64,000 bases of DNA, from positions 124,001-188,000 of the forward strand of contig NZ_JASBRE010000001.1 in NCBI RefSeq assembly GCF_029960815.1, read 5' to 3'. Both the position numbers and the translations under genes were made by a program. Below, in pieces: positions 1 to 13,304 of the stretch (the stretch's first letter is position 1; every line of letters starts with the position of its first letter). The notes under the pieces are model-generated. The model searched no databases, was not told where the DNA came from, and was given only the letters and a program-made list of their open reading frames with translations. This DNA comes from Pseudomonas sp. AL03. GTDB lineage: Bacteria > Pseudomonadota > Gammaproteobacteria > Pseudomonadales > Pseudomonadaceae.

Positions 1-36
1 GATCGCTTCATCAATGAGATGGCCAAGCGACGCTAA
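1..36 (+). CDS. carA: Carbamoyl-phosphate synthase small chain, C-terminal end (partial)
   Basis: Only the last 11 codons and a TAA stop are in the window. The encoded tail, DRFINEMAKRR, fits the C-terminus of CarA, the glutaminase subunit that feeds ammonia to CarB. Its position directly before carB on the same strand supports this. The call rests mostly on context because the fragment is so short. A 117-bp spacer separates it from carB, and I see no gene in it. Confidence 0.6.
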   Translation, partial: DRFINEMAKRR

Positions 37-153
37 TCGCTCGCCTTGATGTAGCAAAGCGTGAGGGCGGTCCCGAAGTGGCGGCCCCCTCAAGGCTTCA
101 AAGATTGAACAAGACGGCTTGCCGACTGACCTGCGGATTTGAGTGACAAACCC

Positions 154-3371
<3,218 letters not shown>

Positions 3372-3375
<4 letters not shown>

Positions 3376-3848
3376 TCAAGTACCCAATGACCGTCCAGGG
3401 CGCGAAAGCCCTGGAAGAAGAACACGCTCACCTGACCAAAGTCGTCCGTCCGAAGCTTAGCCAGGACATCGGCACGGCCCGCGAGTTGGGTGACTTGAAG
3501 GAAAACGCCGAATACCACGCTGCTCGCGAGCAGCAGGGTATGGTCGAGGCTCGGATCCGCGACATCGAAGGCCGCATGCAGAACGCGGTGATTATTGATG
3601 TCACGACCATTCCTCATACCGGCAAAGTGATCTTCGGCACCACCGTTGAAATCGCCAACGTCGAGACGGATGAGCGCGTCACTTACCACATCGTGGGTGA
3701 GGATGAAGCTGACTTCAAACTTGGCAAGATTTCGGTCGGTTCACCACTGTCCCGCGCCTTGATTGCCAAGGAAGAGGGTGACGTGGTTGCCGTGAAAACA
3801 CCGGGTGGCGTTATCGAGTACGAGATTGTCGAAGTCCGCCACCTCTGA
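3372..3848 (+). CDS. greA: Transcription elongation factor GreA
   Basis: GreA stimulates the intrinsic transcript cleavage of backtracked RNA polymerase. The 158-residue length is standard. The N-terminal antiparallel coiled coil (about residues 1-75) carries the acidic tip region, [20 protein letters not shown], which reaches the polymerase active site. The C-terminal FKBP-like domain ends YEIVEVRHL. The start codon overlaps the carB stop, as in other Pseudomonas. Confidence 0.97.
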
Positions 3849-3853
3849 AAGAA

Positions 3854-3876
3854 GGCGCCCGCTCCGTGCGGGCGCC
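3854..3876 (+). other. GC-rich hairpin between greA and the next ORF
   Basis: A perfect inverted repeat (arms GGCGCCCGC and GCGGGCGCC, loop TCCGT) starts just after the greA stop. It lacks a clear T run, so it is only a weak terminator candidate. It directly abuts the start codon of the next ORF and would mask that ORF's ribosome binding site, so it may limit translation of the downstream gene. Confidence 0.5.
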
Positions 3877-4281
3877 ATGCTTTGGCAACTGACTCAGATG
3901 TTGTGGGTTGGCGGCCTGTGGCTGTTACACATCGGTCTGCTGCCGGTGCTGGGCCAGATAGGTCTGGCGCCGCTGCTGATCGACGAAATTGCAGGCATGT
4001 TGAATGCGCTGATGGTGGGTTTCGCCACAGCATGTGTGATTTTTCAGGCTTTGGTGCTGATTCAGGCCGAGGGCCTTGCCAGTCTATGGCGCGATATTCG
4101 CGGGCAACTGCTGATGATGGCGCTGTATGCGCGTGCGATGTATGTCGCGGTGCGTATCGGCTGGCCGGACGCGGTGCGTTGGCAGGTGTTCAGCTATCTT
4201 GTTCTGGGCTTTTCCGGGCTGGTGCTGGTGTTGCAGCCGGTGCCTGGATGGAGTGGCAGGGTGCGCGAAGCACACCCTTGA
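3877..4281 (+). CDS. Conserved hypothetical inner-membrane protein (DUF4149-like)
   Basis: About 134 residues and very hydrophobic, with roughly four membrane segments: LWVGGLWLLHIGLLPVLG, a second around GMLNALMVGFATACVIFQ, a third around LLMMALYARAMYVAV and a fourth around VFSYLVLGFSGLVLVLQP. This resembles the small DUF4149-type proteins found at this position after greA in Pseudomonas. The function is unknown. The ATG at 3877 is preferred because longer starts run into greA; an ATG at 3898 is an alternative. No good ribosome binding site is visible because the hairpin at 3854-3876 occupies that space. Confidence 0.7.
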   Translation: MLWQLTQMLWVGGLWLLHIGLLPVLGQIGLAPLLIDEIAGMLNALMVGFATACVIFQALVLIQAEGLASLWRDIRGQLLMMALYARAMYVAVRIGWPDAVRWQVFSYLVLGFSGLVLVLQPVPGWSGRVREAHP

Positions 4282-4290
4282 CCCTTGCCA

Positions 4291-4599
4291 TCACTTGAAG
4301 CGATGGACGTTCGACAGCTGCTTGTTGACGCTGAAGTTCTTGCGGTAAATCAGTGCCATCTTGCCGATGACTTGAACCAGATCCCCTTTGCCGACCTTGC
4401 AGAGTTCTGCAATGGTTGCCAGGCGGGATTCGCGATCGAGGATGTTGAGCTTGATTTTGATCAGCTCGTGATCCGCCAAAGCGCGTTCAAGTTCGGCTAA
4501 CACACCTTCAGTCAAACCGTTGTCAGCCACAGTCAAAACTGGTTTCAGATGGTGGCCAATGGATTTGTACTGTTTCTTCTGCTCTTGAGTGAGCGGCAT
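4291..4599 (-). CDS. yhbY: Ribosome assembly RNA-binding protein YhbY (CRM domain)
   Basis: A 102-residue CRS1/YhbY-domain protein that associates with the 50S subunit precursor. The sequence starts MPLTQEQKKQYKSIGHHLKP and has the family pattern of a basic N-terminus followed by a single CRM fold (GLTEGVLAELERALADHELIKIK). It is divergent from rlmE, which modifies 23S rRNA; the 105-bp gap between them probably holds both promoters. Confidence 0.93.
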   Translation of the reverse strand: MPLTQEQKKQYKSIGHHLKPVLTVADNGLTEGVLAELERALADHELIKIKLNILDRESRLATIAELCKVGKGDLVQVIGKMALIYRKNFSVNKQLSNVHRFK

Positions 4600-4704
4600 A
4601 ATCTGACCCCTGCGTCTGATCTTGTAAAAAGCGGCGGCCAGTTTACCCGAGCGAGTCCGGGACCGCCCAGTTAATCACGACCCGTTTTATTTTCGAGGTG
4701 GCCC

Positions 4705-5337
4705 GTGGCCCGTTCCAAGACAAGCCTTAAGTGGCTGCAAGAGCATTTCAACGACCCATTCGTCAAAATGGCGCAAAAAGATGGGTACCGCTCCCGTGCC
4801 AGCTACAAACTGCTGGAGATCCAGGACCGAGACCGTTTGATCCGTCCAGGCATGAGCGTGATCGACCTGGGCGCCGCCCCGGGTGGCTGGTCCCAGGTGA
4901 CCAGTCGTCTGATTGGTGGGCAAGGTACGCTGATTGCTTCCGACATCCTTGAAATGGACAGCATCCCTGATGTGACCTTCATTCAGGGCGACTTCACCGA
5001 GGACGCCGTGCTGGCGCAGATTCTCGAAGCTGTCGGAAAAAACGAGGTAGACCTTGTGATTTCCGATATGGCCCCCAATATGAGTGGATTGGCGTCTGTT
5101 GATATGCCGCGATCGATGTTCCTGTGCGAGTTGGCGCTGGATCTGGCGACTCGGGTGTTGAAGCCCGGTGGTGATTTCTTGATCAAGGTTTTCCAGGGTG
5201 AAGGTTTCGACGAATACCACAAAAGCGTTCGCCAGCAATTCGAGAAGGTCACGACGCGCAAGCCTAAATCGTCGCGCGATCGCTCTCGTGAGCAGTACCT
5301 GCTGGCTCGTGGTTTCCGCGGTCGCAGCGAGGAATAA
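4705..5337 (+). CDS. rlmE: 23S rRNA (uridine-2'-O) methyltransferase RlmE (FtsJ/RrmJ)
   Basis: Methylates the 2'-O of U2552 in the 23S A loop using S-adenosylmethionine. The 210-residue protein shows the SAM motif [13 protein letters not shown] (residues 52-64) and a catalytic tetrad that can be read as K35, D121, K161 and E196. The start is GTG at 4705 with GAGG a few bases upstream, giving the expected [15 protein letters not shown]. It is divergent from yhbY and upstream of ftsH, the order seen in many gammaproteobacteria. Confidence 0.96.
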   Translation: MARSKTSLKWLQEHFNDPFVKMAQKDGYRSRASYKLLEIQDRDRLIRPGMSVIDLGAAPGGWSQVTSRLIGGQGTLIASDILEMDSIPDVTFIQGDFTEDAVLAQILEAVGKNEVDLVISDMAPNMSGLASVDMPRSMFLCELALDLATRVLKPGGDFLIKVFQGEGFDEYHKSVRQQFEKVTTRKPKSSRDRSREQYLLARGFRGRSEE

Positions 5338-5528
5338 GAGGTTTTTCGACCGGGGTGATAGGTTTTTAGTATTTCGCCCCGTGAGCATTAGCGAATAGTG
5401 TGTAGAAAGTGTTTCACAAAGGGTTACAGACGGCGCCTGCCAGAGCCGTAGGTAATGTAGTAAGTTAGGCCGGTGAATATCATGCGAAGCGCGCGCCATT
5501 AGCGGAGCTTGCTTCAGAGGGTAGTTAA

Positions 5529-7448
5529 TTGAACGATATGGCAAAGAATCTGATCCTGTGGTTGATCATCGCGGCTGTCCTGGTGACAGTGATGAACAAC
5601 TTCTCCAGCCCTAACGAGCCGCAGACCCTCAACTATTCCGACTTCATCCAGCAGGTCAAGGATGGCAAGGTCGAGCGTGTAGCAGTTGACGGCTATGTGA
5701 TTACCGGCAAACGCAACGATGGCGACAGCTTCAAGACCATTCGTCCTGCGATCCAGGACAACGGTCTGATCGGCGACCTCGTGGATAACCACGTTGTGGT
5801 TGAAGGCAAGCAGCCTGAGCAGCAAAGCATCTGGACTCAACTGCTGGTCGCAAGCTTCCCGATCCTGGTGATCATCGCCGTGTTCATGTTTTTCATGCGG
5901 CAGATGCAGGGCGGAGCCGGTGGCAAGGGCGGACCGATGAGCTTCGGCAAGAGCAAGGCGCGCCTGCTCTCCGAAGATCAGGTGAAAACCACCTTGGGTG
6001 ACGTTGCCGGTTGCGACGAAGCCAAGGAAGAAGTCGGTGAACTGGTCGAGTTCCTGCGTGATCCGGGCAAGTTCCAGCGTCTAGGCGGCCGCATTCCACG
6101 TGGCGTGCTGATGGTGGGGCCTCCGGGTACCGGTAAAACCTTGCTGGCCAAGGCGATTGCCGGTGAAGCCAAAGTGCCGTTCTTCACCATTTCCGGTTCC
6201 GATTTCGTCGAAATGTTCGTCGGTGTCGGTGCCAGCCGTGTTCGCGACATGTTTGAACAGGCCAAGAAGCACGCTCCATGCATCATCTTCATCGATGAAA
6301 TCGACGCCGTCGGTCGTCATCGTGGTGCCGGCATGGGTGGCGGTCATGACGAGCGCGAACAGACTCTCAACCAGTTGCTGGTAGAGATGGACGGCTTCGA
6401 AATGAATGACGGCATCATCGTCATCGCCGCAACCAACCGTCCAGACGTACTTGACCCGGCATTGCTGCGTCCGGGCCGTTTCGACCGTCAGGTTGTCGTC
6501 GGTCTGCCGGATATCCGTGGTCGCGAGCAAATTCTCAAAGTTCACATGCGCAAAGTGCCAATGGGTGACGATGTCGCTCCGGCCGTAATCGCTCGTGGTA
6601 CTCCTGGTTTCTCCGGAGCCGACCTGGCCAACCTGGTGAACGAGGCGTCGTTGTTCGCAGCCCGTACCGGCAAGCGCATCGTCGAAATGAAAGAGTTCGA
6701 GTTGGCCAAAGACAAGATCATGATGGGCGCGGAGCGCAAATCCATGGTCATGTCGGAGAAAGAGAAGCGGAACACCGCTTATCACGAAGCAGGCCACGCA
6801 ATTGTTGGTCGCGTGGTGCCTGAGCATGATCCGGTCTACAAGGTGTCAATCATTCCGCGCGGTCGTGCGCTGGGTGTGACGATGTTCCTGCCGGAGGAAG
6901 ATCGCTACAGCCTGTCCAAGCGTGCATTGATCAGCCAGATCTGCTCGTTGTACGGCGGCCGTATTGCTGAAGAAATGACCTTGGGCTTCGATGGCGTCAC
7001 CACCGGTGCGTCAAACGACATTATGCGTGCCAGCCAGATTGCACGGAACATGGTGACCAAGTGGGGCTTGTCGGAAAAACTCGGCCCGTTGATGTACGCC
7101 GAAGAAGAGGGCGAAGTGTTCCTCGGTCGCGGCGGTGGTCAGGGTGCAAGCTTCTCCGGTGAGACAGCCAAGCTGATCGATTCCGAAGTGCGCAGCATCA
7201 TTGATCAGTGCTACGGCACGGCCAAGCAGATCCTCACGGATAACCGTGACAAGCTCGACGCAATGGCTGATGCCTTGATGAAGTACGAAACGATCGATGC
7301 CGATCAGATCGACGACATCATGGCGGGTCGTACACCTCGCGAGCCTCGCGACTGGTCAGGAGACAGCACCGGTACCTCCGGAACACCTCCGACGGTGCAG
7401 GATGAGCGTCCGGAGACACCTATCGGCGGTCCGGCTGCTGACGTTTAA
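5529..7448 (+). CDS. ftsH: ATP-dependent zinc metalloprotease FtsH
   Basis: Membrane-anchored AAA+ protease that degrades misassembled membrane proteins and regulators. The 639-residue protein has two N-terminal membrane segments (about 8-24 and 103-124) flanking a periplasmic domain, Walker A GPPGTGKT (197-204), Walker B IIFIDEID, the second region of homology around [20 protein letters not shown], and the zinc site HEAGH (419-423). The start is probably TTG at 5529 with AGAGG about 8 bases upstream, giving MNDMAKNL; an in-frame ATG lies three codons later. The 191 bp after rlmE are non-coding and probably hold the promoter. Confidence 0.97.
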   Translation: MNDMAKNLILWLIIAAVLVTVMNNFSSPNEPQTLNYSDFIQQVKDGKVERVAVDGYVITGKRNDGDSFKTIRPAIQDNGLIGDLVDNHVVVEGKQPEQQSIWTQLLVASFPILVIIAVFMFFMRQMQGGAGGKGGPMSFGKSKARLLSEDQVKTTLGDVAGCDEAKEEVGELVEFLRDPGKFQRLGGRIPRGVLMVGPPGTGKTLLAKAIAGEAKVPFFTISGSDFVEMFVGVGASRVRDMFEQAKKHAPCIIFIDEIDAVGRHRGAGMGGGHDEREQTLNQLLVEMDGFEMNDGIIVIAATNRPDVLDPALLRPGRFDRQVVVGLPDIRGREQILKVHMRKVPMGDDVAPAVIARGTPGFSGADLANLVNEASLFAARTGKRIVEMKEFELAKDKIMMGAERKSMVMSEKEKRNTAYHEAGHAIVGRVVPEHDPVYKVSIIPRGRALGVTMFLPEEDRYSLSKRALISQICSLYGGRIAEEMTLGFDGVTTGASNDIMRASQIARNMVTKWGLSEKLGPLMYAEEEGEVFLGRGGGQGASFSGETAKLIDSEVRSIIDQCYGTAKQILTDNRDKLDAMADALMKYETIDADQIDDIMAGRTPREPRDWSGDSTGTSGTPPTVQDERPETPIGGPAADV

Positions 7449-7456
7449 GGTTTGAA

Positions 7457-8308
7457 ATGACTTCTGTTCTGTCCTCGACCCGGTTGCCTTGCGGCAACCG
7501 GGTTCTTGATTTGGCCCGGACGCATGTCATGGGCATTCTCAATGTCACTCCCGATTCCTTCTCTGACGGTGGTCAATACAGCCAGCTCGATGCGGCCTTG
7601 CGCCATGCTGAGGCTATGGTGGCAGCCGGCGCGACCCTGATCGACGTCGGTGGCGAATCGACCCGGCCGGGCGCCAGGGCGGTTTCACCGCTGGAAGAGC
7701 TGGAGCGCGTGGCACCCATCGTCGAGCGAATTCATCGCGAACTGGATGTGATTATCTCGGTCGATACGTCCACGCCAGCTGTCATGCGCGAAACCGCACG
7801 ACTTGGGGCTGGATTGATCAATGATGTGCGATCGTTGCGGCGCGATGGCGCTCTTGATGCGGTCGCGGCCACGGGTCTGCCGGTGTGTCTGATGCATATG
7901 CTTGGTGAGCCGGGCGACATGCAGGACAATCCGCATTATCAGGACGTCACGAAAGAGGTGGGCGAGTTTCTCGCCGAACGGATTGCACAGTGTGCGTCGG
8001 TGGGGATCCCGGCTGAACGGATCATTCTTGATCCGGGTTTCGGCTTCGCGAAAAACTTGCAGCACAATCTAAGCTTGTTCAAACATATGGAGGCCCTGCA
8101 TGCCTTGGGGCGGCCCCTGTTGGTCGGGGTTTCGCGAAAGAGCATGATAGGTCAGGCCTTGAATCGTCCGGTTGGAGCGCGTCTGTATGGTGGTCTGGCG
8201 CTTGCGGCGCTGGCTTCGGTCAAGGGGGCGCGTATATTGCGCGTCCATGATGTGGCCGAAACTGTCGATGTGGTGCGGATGATCGCCGCAGTGGAATCAG
8301 CCGAATAA
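7457..8308 (+). CDS. folP: Dihydropteroate synthase
   Basis: Condenses p-aminobenzoate with 7,8-dihydropterin pyrophosphate in folate synthesis and is the sulfonamide target. The 283-residue protein has the signature [15 protein letters not shown] (about residues 26-40), the second motif GGESTRPGA and the late motif [13 protein letters not shown]. It starts 8 bp after ftsH and ends 14 bp before glmM, so the three are likely one operon. Confidence 0.96.
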   Translation: MTSVLSSTRLPCGNRVLDLARTHVMGILNVTPDSFSDGGQYSQLDAALRHAEAMVAAGATLIDVGGESTRPGARAVSPLEELERVAPIVERIHRELDVIISVDTSTPAVMRETARLGAGLINDVRSLRRDGALDAVAATGLPVCLMHMLGEPGDMQDNPHYQDVTKEVGEFLAERIAQCASVGIPAERIILDPGFGFAKNLQHNLSLFKHMEALHALGRPLLVGVSRKSMIGQALNRPVGARLYGGLALAALASVKGARILRVHDVAETVDVVRMIAAVESAE

Positions 8309-8322
8309 ACGATGGAGTACTT

Positions 8323-9660
8323 ATGACTAAAAAATACTTTGGCACCGACGGCATTCGTGGTCGAGTCGGCGAGTACCCGATTACTCCTGACTTCATGCTT
8401 AAGCTCGGCTGGGCTGCAGGCATGGCGTTCCGCAAAATGGGCGCCTGCAAGGTACTGGTGGGCAAGGACACCCGGATCTCCGGCTATATGTTCGAATCGG
8501 CGCTCGAGGCCGGGCTTACGTCGGCAGGTGCCGATGTCATGCTCCTGGGTCCGATGCCGACACCGGCCATCGCCTATCTGACGCGTACCTTCCATGCCGA
8601 AGCGGGCATCGTGATCAGTGCCTCGCACAACCCTCACGATGACAACGGCATCAAATTTTTCTCCGGAAAGGGCACCAAGCTTCCGGATGAAGTCGAGTTG
8701 ATGATCGAAGAGCTGCTCGACACCCCGATGACTGTGGTTGAGTCGAGCAAGATCGGCAAGGTATCGCGAATCAACGATGCCTCGGGCCGTTATATCGAAT
8801 TCTGCAAGAGCAGCGTTCCTACCGGCACCAGCTTTGCCGGGCTGAGGATCGTGATCGACTGCGCCCACGGTGCGACCTATAAAGTGGCGCCTAGTGTGTT
8901 CCGTGAGCTGGGGGCCGATGTCGTTGTGCTTTCTGCTCATCCTAATGGCCTGAACATCAATGAGAATTGCGGTTCGACCCATATGGAGCCTTTGCAAGCG
9001 GCTGTATTGGCTGAACATGCTGATTTGGGTATTGCCTTTGATGGTGACGGTGATCGAGTCCAGATGGTCGATCACACTGGCGCAGTCGTCGACGGCGATG
9101 AGTTGCTGTTCATCATTGCTCGCGATCTGCATGAGCGCGGCAAGTTGCAGGGTGGTGTAGTCGGGACGTTGATGAGTAACCTGGGGCTGGAACTGGCCCT
9201 GGCGGATCTGGCGATTCCTTTTGTGCGCGCCAATGTCGGTGACCGATATGTGATCGCTGAGCTGTTGGAGCGCAACTGGCTCGTAGGTGGTGAAAACTCG
9301 GGGCATATCGTCTGCTTCAATCACACCACGACGGGTGACGCGATTATTGCTGCGCTGCAGGTGCTGATGGCGCTGAAGCGTCGCTCCGAAGGTCTGGCTC
9401 AAGCCCGTCAGGCATTGCGCAAATGCCCTCAAGTGCTGATCAACGTGCGTTTCGGCGGTGGTGCAAGCCCCCTTGATCATCCCTCGGTCAAAGAGGCCGG
9501 CGAACGTGTTACCAAGGCTATGGCGGGTCGTGGGCGCGTGCTGTTGCGCAAGTCCGGGACGGAGCCGCTGGTGCGGGTCATGGTCGAAGGCGAGGACGAA
9601 ACACAGGTTCGCGGCTACGCCGAAGAGCTGGCAAAACTGGTTACTGAAGTTTCTGCCTGA
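8323..9660 (+). CDS. glmM: Phosphoglucosamine mutase
   Basis: Converts glucosamine-6-phosphate to glucosamine-1-phosphate for UDP-GlcNAc, peptidoglycan and LPS synthesis. It has 445 residues, the usual length. The phosphorylated serine is S101 in [12 protein letters not shown]; the metal loop is DGDGD (240-244); the substrate loop near GGENSGH and the phosphate-binding C-terminal segment [18 protein letters not shown] are present. Same operon as folP. Confidence 0.97.
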   Translation: MTKKYFGTDGIRGRVGEYPITPDFMLKLGWAAGMAFRKMGACKVLVGKDTRISGYMFESALEAGLTSAGADVMLLGPMPTPAIAYLTRTFHAEAGIVISASHNPHDDNGIKFFSGKGTKLPDEVELMIEELLDTPMTVVESSKIGKVSRINDASGRYIEFCKSSVPTGTSFAGLRIVIDCAHGATYKVAPSVFRELGADVVVLSAHPNGLNINENCGSTHMEPLQAAVLAEHADLGIAFDGDGDRVQMVDHTGAVVDGDELLFIIARDLHERGKLQGGVVGTLMSNLGLELALADLAIPFVRANVGDRYVIAELLERNWLVGGENSGHIVCFNHTTTGDAIIAALQVLMALKRRSEGLAQARQALRKCPQVLINVRFGGGASPLDHPSVKEAGERVTKAMAGRGRVLLRKSGTEPLVRVMVEGEDETQVRGYAEELAKLVTEVSA

Positions 9661-9726
9661 TTTCGGCTTGCCAGCCATGATTGTGTTGGGTAACATCTGC
9701 GCCCACTTTGACCGACGAGGTACAGC

Positions 9727-10482
9727 ATGCGTCGCCCTATGGTAGCTGGTAACTGGAAGATGCACGGTACCCGCGCCAGCGTCGCTGAGCTGATCAATGG
9801 CCTTCGTCATCTGGCCTTGCCAAGCGGTGTTGATGTCGCGGTATTCCCGCCTTGCTTGCATATCAATCAAGTGATTGATGGGTTGAAGGGAAAGTCGATT
9901 TCGGTCGGCGCGCAGAACTCTGCGGTGGAATCCATGCAAGGTGCCCTGACCGGTGAAGTTGCGCCGAGTCAGTTGGTGGATGCAGGCTGTTCCTTTGTGC
10001 TTGTCGGGCACTCCGAGCGCCGCCAGGTAATGGGCGAGCGAGACGAAATGCTGATTCGCAAATTCGCAGCGGCACAGGCATGTGGCTTGATTCCGGTGTT
10101 GTGCATAGGGGAAACCCTTGAGCAGCGTGAAGCCGGTAAAACTCTAGAGGTTGTCGGGCGTCAGCTGGGCAGTATTATAGAAGAGCTGGGTGTTGGTGTC
10201 TTTGCAAAGGCAGTAATCGCTTACGAGCCGGTCTGGGCCATTGGCACCGGGCTGACTGCTTCGCCGCAACAGGCGCAGGATGTGCACGCAGCCATCCGTG
10301 ATCAGTTGGCGGCAGAGAATTCTGAAGTCGCACAAGGTGTGCGGCTTCTATACGGCGGCAGCGTGAAGGCGGCCAATGCGGTCGAACTGTTCGGCATGCC
10401 GGATATCGATGGGGGGCTCATTGGTGGAGCTTCCCTGAATGCAGATGAGTTCGGTGCGATTTGTCGCGCCGCGGGAAACTGA
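9727..10482 (+). CDS. tpiA: Triosephosphate isomerase
   Basis: Interconverts dihydroxyacetone phosphate and glyceraldehyde-3-phosphate. The 251-residue protein contains the catalytic residues K11 (AGNWKMHG), H95 (VGHSERR) and E167 ([11 protein letters not shown]) and the phosphate loop YGGSVKAAN. It ends 4 bp before secG, suggesting a shared transcript. Confidence 0.97.
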   Translation: MRRPMVAGNWKMHGTRASVAELINGLRHLALPSGVDVAVFPPCLHINQVIDGLKGKSISVGAQNSAVESMQGALTGEVAPSQLVDAGCSFVLVGHSERRQVMGERDEMLIRKFAAAQACGLIPVLCIGETLEQREAGKTLEVVGRQLGSIIEELGVGVFAKAVIAYEPVWAIGTGLTASPQQAQDVHAAIRDQLAAENSEVAQGVRLLYGGSVKAANAVELFGMPDIDGGLIGGASLNADEFGAICRAAGN

Positions 10483-10486
10483 AAAA

Positions 10487-10870
10487 ATGCTGGAAACAGT
10501 CGTAGTCGTTTTTCATCTGCTGGGTGCGTTGGGCGTAGTTGCTCTGGTATTGCTGCAGCAGGGTAAAGGTGCGGATGCTGGCGCGTCTTTCGGAGCAGGT
10601 GCTTCAAATACTGTGTTCGGAAGCCAAGGTTCCTCTACCTTTCTTAGTAAGTTTACTGCTATACTTGCCGCCGGTTTCTTCATAACCAGCTTAGGGTTAG
10701 GTTACTTTGCTAAAGAGAAGGCTCACCAGCTGACTCAAGTAGGCTTGCCAAATCCGGCAGTGTTGGAAGTTCCAAAGCAACAACCGGCTTCTGATGATGT
10801 ACCGGTGCTTCAAGAGCAAAAGTCGGCTACTCCAGCGACTGACGTACCTCCAGCTCAAGAGCAAAAGTAA
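10487..10870 (+). CDS. secG: Protein-export membrane protein SecG
   Basis: Small subunit of the SecYEG translocon. The 127-residue protein has two membrane segments (about 1-22, and 50-70 around [20 protein letters not shown]) joined by the conserved glycine-rich loop [22 protein letters not shown]. The C-terminal tail is repetitive and Q/E/P-rich, with [10 protein letters not shown] and PPAQEQK. The ATG at 10487, right after the tpiA stop, is chosen; longer starts would overlap tpiA. Confidence 0.95.
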   Translation: MLETVVVVFHLLGALGVVALVLLQQGKGADAGASFGAGASNTVFGSQGSSTFLSKFTAILAAGFFITSLGLGYFAKEKAHQLTQVGLPNPAVLEVPKQQPASDDVPVLQEQKSATPATDVPPAQEQK

Positions 10871-10892
10871 GAAGAGTTTCAAGCGTAGTATT

Positions 10893-10978
10893 GCCGAGGT
10901 GGTGGAATTGGTAGACACGCAACCTTGAGGTGGTTGTGCCCATAGGGTGTAGGGGTTCGAGTCCCCTTCTCGGTACCA
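10893..10978 (+). tRNA. tRNA-Leu (anticodon GAG)
   Basis: An 86-nt class II tRNA with a long variable arm. The acceptor stem GCCGAGG pairs with TCTCGGT; the anticodon loop is TTGAGGT, giving GAG for CUC codons; the T arm contains GGTTCGAGTCC; the 3' ACCA is encoded. It lies between secG and the initiator tRNA, as in other Pseudomonas. Confidence 0.96.
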
Positions 10979-10989
10979 ATTATCAGGAG

Positions 10990-11012
10990 AGCCCGCTGTT
11001 GCGGGCTTTCTT
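10990..11012 (+). terminator. Rho-independent terminator after tRNA-Leu
   Basis: Stem AGCCCGC / GCGGGCT with loop TGTT, followed by a T-rich tail (TTTCTT). It directly follows tRNA-Leu and probably ends the secG-tRNA transcript. Confidence 0.8.
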
Positions 11013-11074
11013 GTAGGTGGAAGGTTACATTGACCCTGTCAGGGATCGGTCGTATACTTCCGCCCCAGCTTTGT

Positions 11075-11151
<77 letters not shown>

Positions 11152-11159
11152 GTTTCAGG

Positions 11160-11182
11160 AGCCCCTTTTAAGGGGCTTTTTG
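11160..11182 (+). terminator. Rho-independent terminator after tRNA-fMet
   Basis: Stem AGCCCCTT / AAGGGGCT with a two-base loop and a TTTTT tail, 8 bp after the tRNA 3' end. Confidence 0.8.
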
Positions 11183-11226
11183 TTAGCTGGACACTTTCAG
11201 CGCCGCTGTTCGACGGCGTTTCAAGG

Positions 11227-11249
11227 ATGGGCGTTTCGCCCATTTTTTT
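11227..11249 (+). terminator. Terminator or attenuator just upstream of rimP
   Basis: Stem ATGGGCG / CGCCCAT with loop TTT and a run of seven T. It is the second terminator in about 90 bp and ends only 40 bp before the rimP start. It may be a leader attenuator of the rimP-nusA-infB operon, whose product NusA acts on such hairpins; that role is inference. Confidence 0.7.
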
Positions 11250-11289
11250 GTTTTGCACAGCATGCACATACATGCACGAGGGGGTTCAG

Positions 11290-11748
11290 GTGTCGAGCAA
11301 GCTAGAAGAGTTGCAGGCCTTGCTGGCCCCGGTGGTCGTGGCCCTAGGCTATGAATGCTGGGGTATTGAGTTTTCGGCTCAAGGTCGCCACTCAATGTTG
11401 CGCGTTTATATTGATAAAGAGGGCGGCGTGCTGGTGGACGATTGTGCCATCGTCAGCCGTCAGATCAGCGGTGTCCTGGATGTTGAAGATCCAATCGCCG
11501 TTGAATACACCCTCGAGGTTTCCTCGCCTGGCATGGAACGCCCACTGTTCACTATTGAGCAGTTTGCAAAATTTGCCGGTGACCAAGTGAAGATCAAGCT
11601 GCGCTCGCCTTTCGAAGGCCGACGCAACTTTCAGGGCCTTCTGCGCGGTGTAGAAGAGCAGGACGTCGTGGTGCAGGTAGAAGACCATGAGTTCCTGTTG
11701 CCGATCGATATGATCGACAAGGCCAACATTATTCCCAGTTTTGACTGA
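11290..11748 (+). CDS. rimP: Ribosome maturation factor RimP
   Basis: Needed for 30S subunit maturation. With the GTG start at 11290 the product is 152 residues, the standard Pseudomonas length, beginning [16 protein letters not shown]. Family landmarks are YECWGIEF, the conserved [12 protein letters not shown] and the C-terminal SH3-like part ending KANIIPSFD. Longer in-frame starts run through the upstream terminator and are rejected. First gene of the nusA-infB operon. Confidence 0.95.
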   Translation: MSSKLEELQALLAPVVVALGYECWGIEFSAQGRHSMLRVYIDKEGGVLVDDCAIVSRQISGVLDVEDPIAVEYTLEVSSPGMERPLFTIEQFAKFAGDQVKIKLRSPFEGRRNFQGLLRGVEEQDVVVQVEDHEFLLPIDMIDKANIIPSFD

Positions 11749-11795
11749 GACGCGGATCCCGCGGATCCAATGGCTTGCGAAAGGCGAGGCGTACG

Positions 11796-13277
11796 ATGAG
11801 CAAAGAAGTACTGCTGGTTGTTGAGTCGGTATCCAATGAAAAGGGCGTACCGGCAAACGTAATTTTTGAAGCGCTGGAGCTGGCTCTGGCCACTGCTACC
11901 AAAAAGCGGTTCGAGGACGAAGTCGATCTGCGTGTGGAAATCAATCGCCACACGGGTGCTTACGAGACATTCCGTCGCTGGACGGTCGTCGAAGAAGCAG
12001 ACCTGGACGATCCGGCCATCGAGACCTGGCCGAGCAAGGTTGCAGAAACGCATCCGGGTGCTCAGGTCGGTGATGTCGTCGAAGAAAAGATCGAGTCCAT
12101 TGAGTTCGGCCGCATCGCTGCACAGACTGCCAAGCAAGTTATTGTGCAGAAAGTTCGCGAAGCCGAGCGTGCTCAAGTCGTTGATGCCTATCGCGAGCGC
12201 CTGGGGGAAATCATCTCCGGCACCGTGAAGAAAGTCACCCGCGACAACGTGATCGTCGACCTGGGCAACAACGCTGAAGCGTTGCTGGCTCGTGAAGACA
12301 TCATCTCTCGCGAAACTTTCCGGGTTGGCGTGCGCCTGCGTGCGCTGCTCAAGGAAATCCGCACCGAGAACCGCGGCCCGCAGCTGATCCTGTCGCGTAC
12401 CGCGCCGGAAATGCTGATCGAGTTGTTCCGCATCGAAGTGCCGGAAATCGCTGAAGGCCTGATCGAAGTAATGGCTGCGTCCCGTGACCCGGGTTCGCGC
12501 GCCAAGATCGCGGTCCGCTCCAAGGACAAACGCATCGACCCGCAAGGCGCTTGCATCGGTATGCGCGGTTCGCGCGTCCAGGCAGTGTCGGGTGAGTTGG
12601 GCGGTGAGCGTGTTGATATCGTCCTGTGGGACGACAACCCGGCTCAGTTCGTGATCAATGCAATGTCGCCGGCTGAAGTGGCGGCAATTATCGTTGACGA
12701 AGATGCCCATGCAATGGACATCGCCGTTGGCGCAGACAATCTGGCTCAGGCCATCGGTCGCGGTGGTCAGAACGTGCGTCTGGCTAGCCAGTTGACTGGC
12801 TGGACCCTGAACGTGATGACCGAATCGGACATCCAGGCTAAGCAGCAAGCAGAAACCGGCGACATCCTGCGCAACTTCATCGACGAGCTCGAAGTCGATG
12901 AAGACCTGGCACAGGTGCTGGTAGATGAAGGCTTCACCAGCCTGGAAGAGATTGCCTACGTACCGTTGGAAGAAATGCTCAACATCGACGGCTTTGACGA
13001 AGAAACCGTCAACGAGCTTCGCGCTCGCGCCAAGGATCGTTTGTTGACCAAAGCCATCGCTACTGAGGAAAAGCTGGCAGACGCCCATCCGGCCGAAGAC
13101 CTGCTCTCGCTTGAGGGTATGGACAAGGATTTGGCGATGGAACTGGCGGTGCGCGGCGTAATTACCCGCGAAGACCTGGCCGAGCAGTCTATTGACGATC
13201 TGCTCGACATCGACGGCATTGACGATGATCGTGCCGGCAAGTTGATCATGGCCGCCCGAGCCCACTGGTTCGAGTAA
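11796..13277 (+). CDS. nusA: Transcription termination/antitermination protein NusA
   Basis: RNA polymerase-associated factor controlling pausing, termination and antitermination. The 493-residue protein (ATG at 11796, [18 protein letters not shown]) has the N-terminal polymerase-binding domain, an S1 domain near [20 protein letters not shown], two KH domains (second with [18 protein letters not shown]) and two acidic C-terminal AR repeats ending AARAHWFE. An in-frame TTG at 11775 is a less likely start. Confidence 0.97.
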   Translation: MSKEVLLVVESVSNEKGVPANVIFEALELALATATKKRFEDEVDLRVEINRHTGAYETFRRWTVVEEADLDDPAIETWPSKVAETHPGAQVGDVVEEKIESIEFGRIAAQTAKQVIVQKVREAERAQVVDAYRERLGEIISGTVKKVTRDNVIVDLGNNAEALLAREDIISRETFRVGVRLRALLKEIRTENRGPQLILSRTAPEMLIELFRIEVPEIAEGLIEVMAASRDPGSRAKIAVRSKDKRIDPQGACIGMRGSRVQAVSGELGGERVDIVLWDDNPAQFVINAMSPAEVAAIIVDEDAHAMDIAVGADNLAQAIGRGGQNVRLASQLTGWTLNVMTESDIQAKQQAETGDILRNFIDELEVDEDLAQVLVDEGFTSLEEIAYVPLEEMLNIDGFDEETVNELRARAKDRLLTKAIATEEKLADAHPAEDLLSLEGMDKDLAMELAVRGVITREDLAEQSIDDLLDIDGIDDDRAGKLIMAARAHWFE

Positions 13278-13304
13278 TTAGGCGCGGCCTGAGGAGAGAA
13301 GTGC

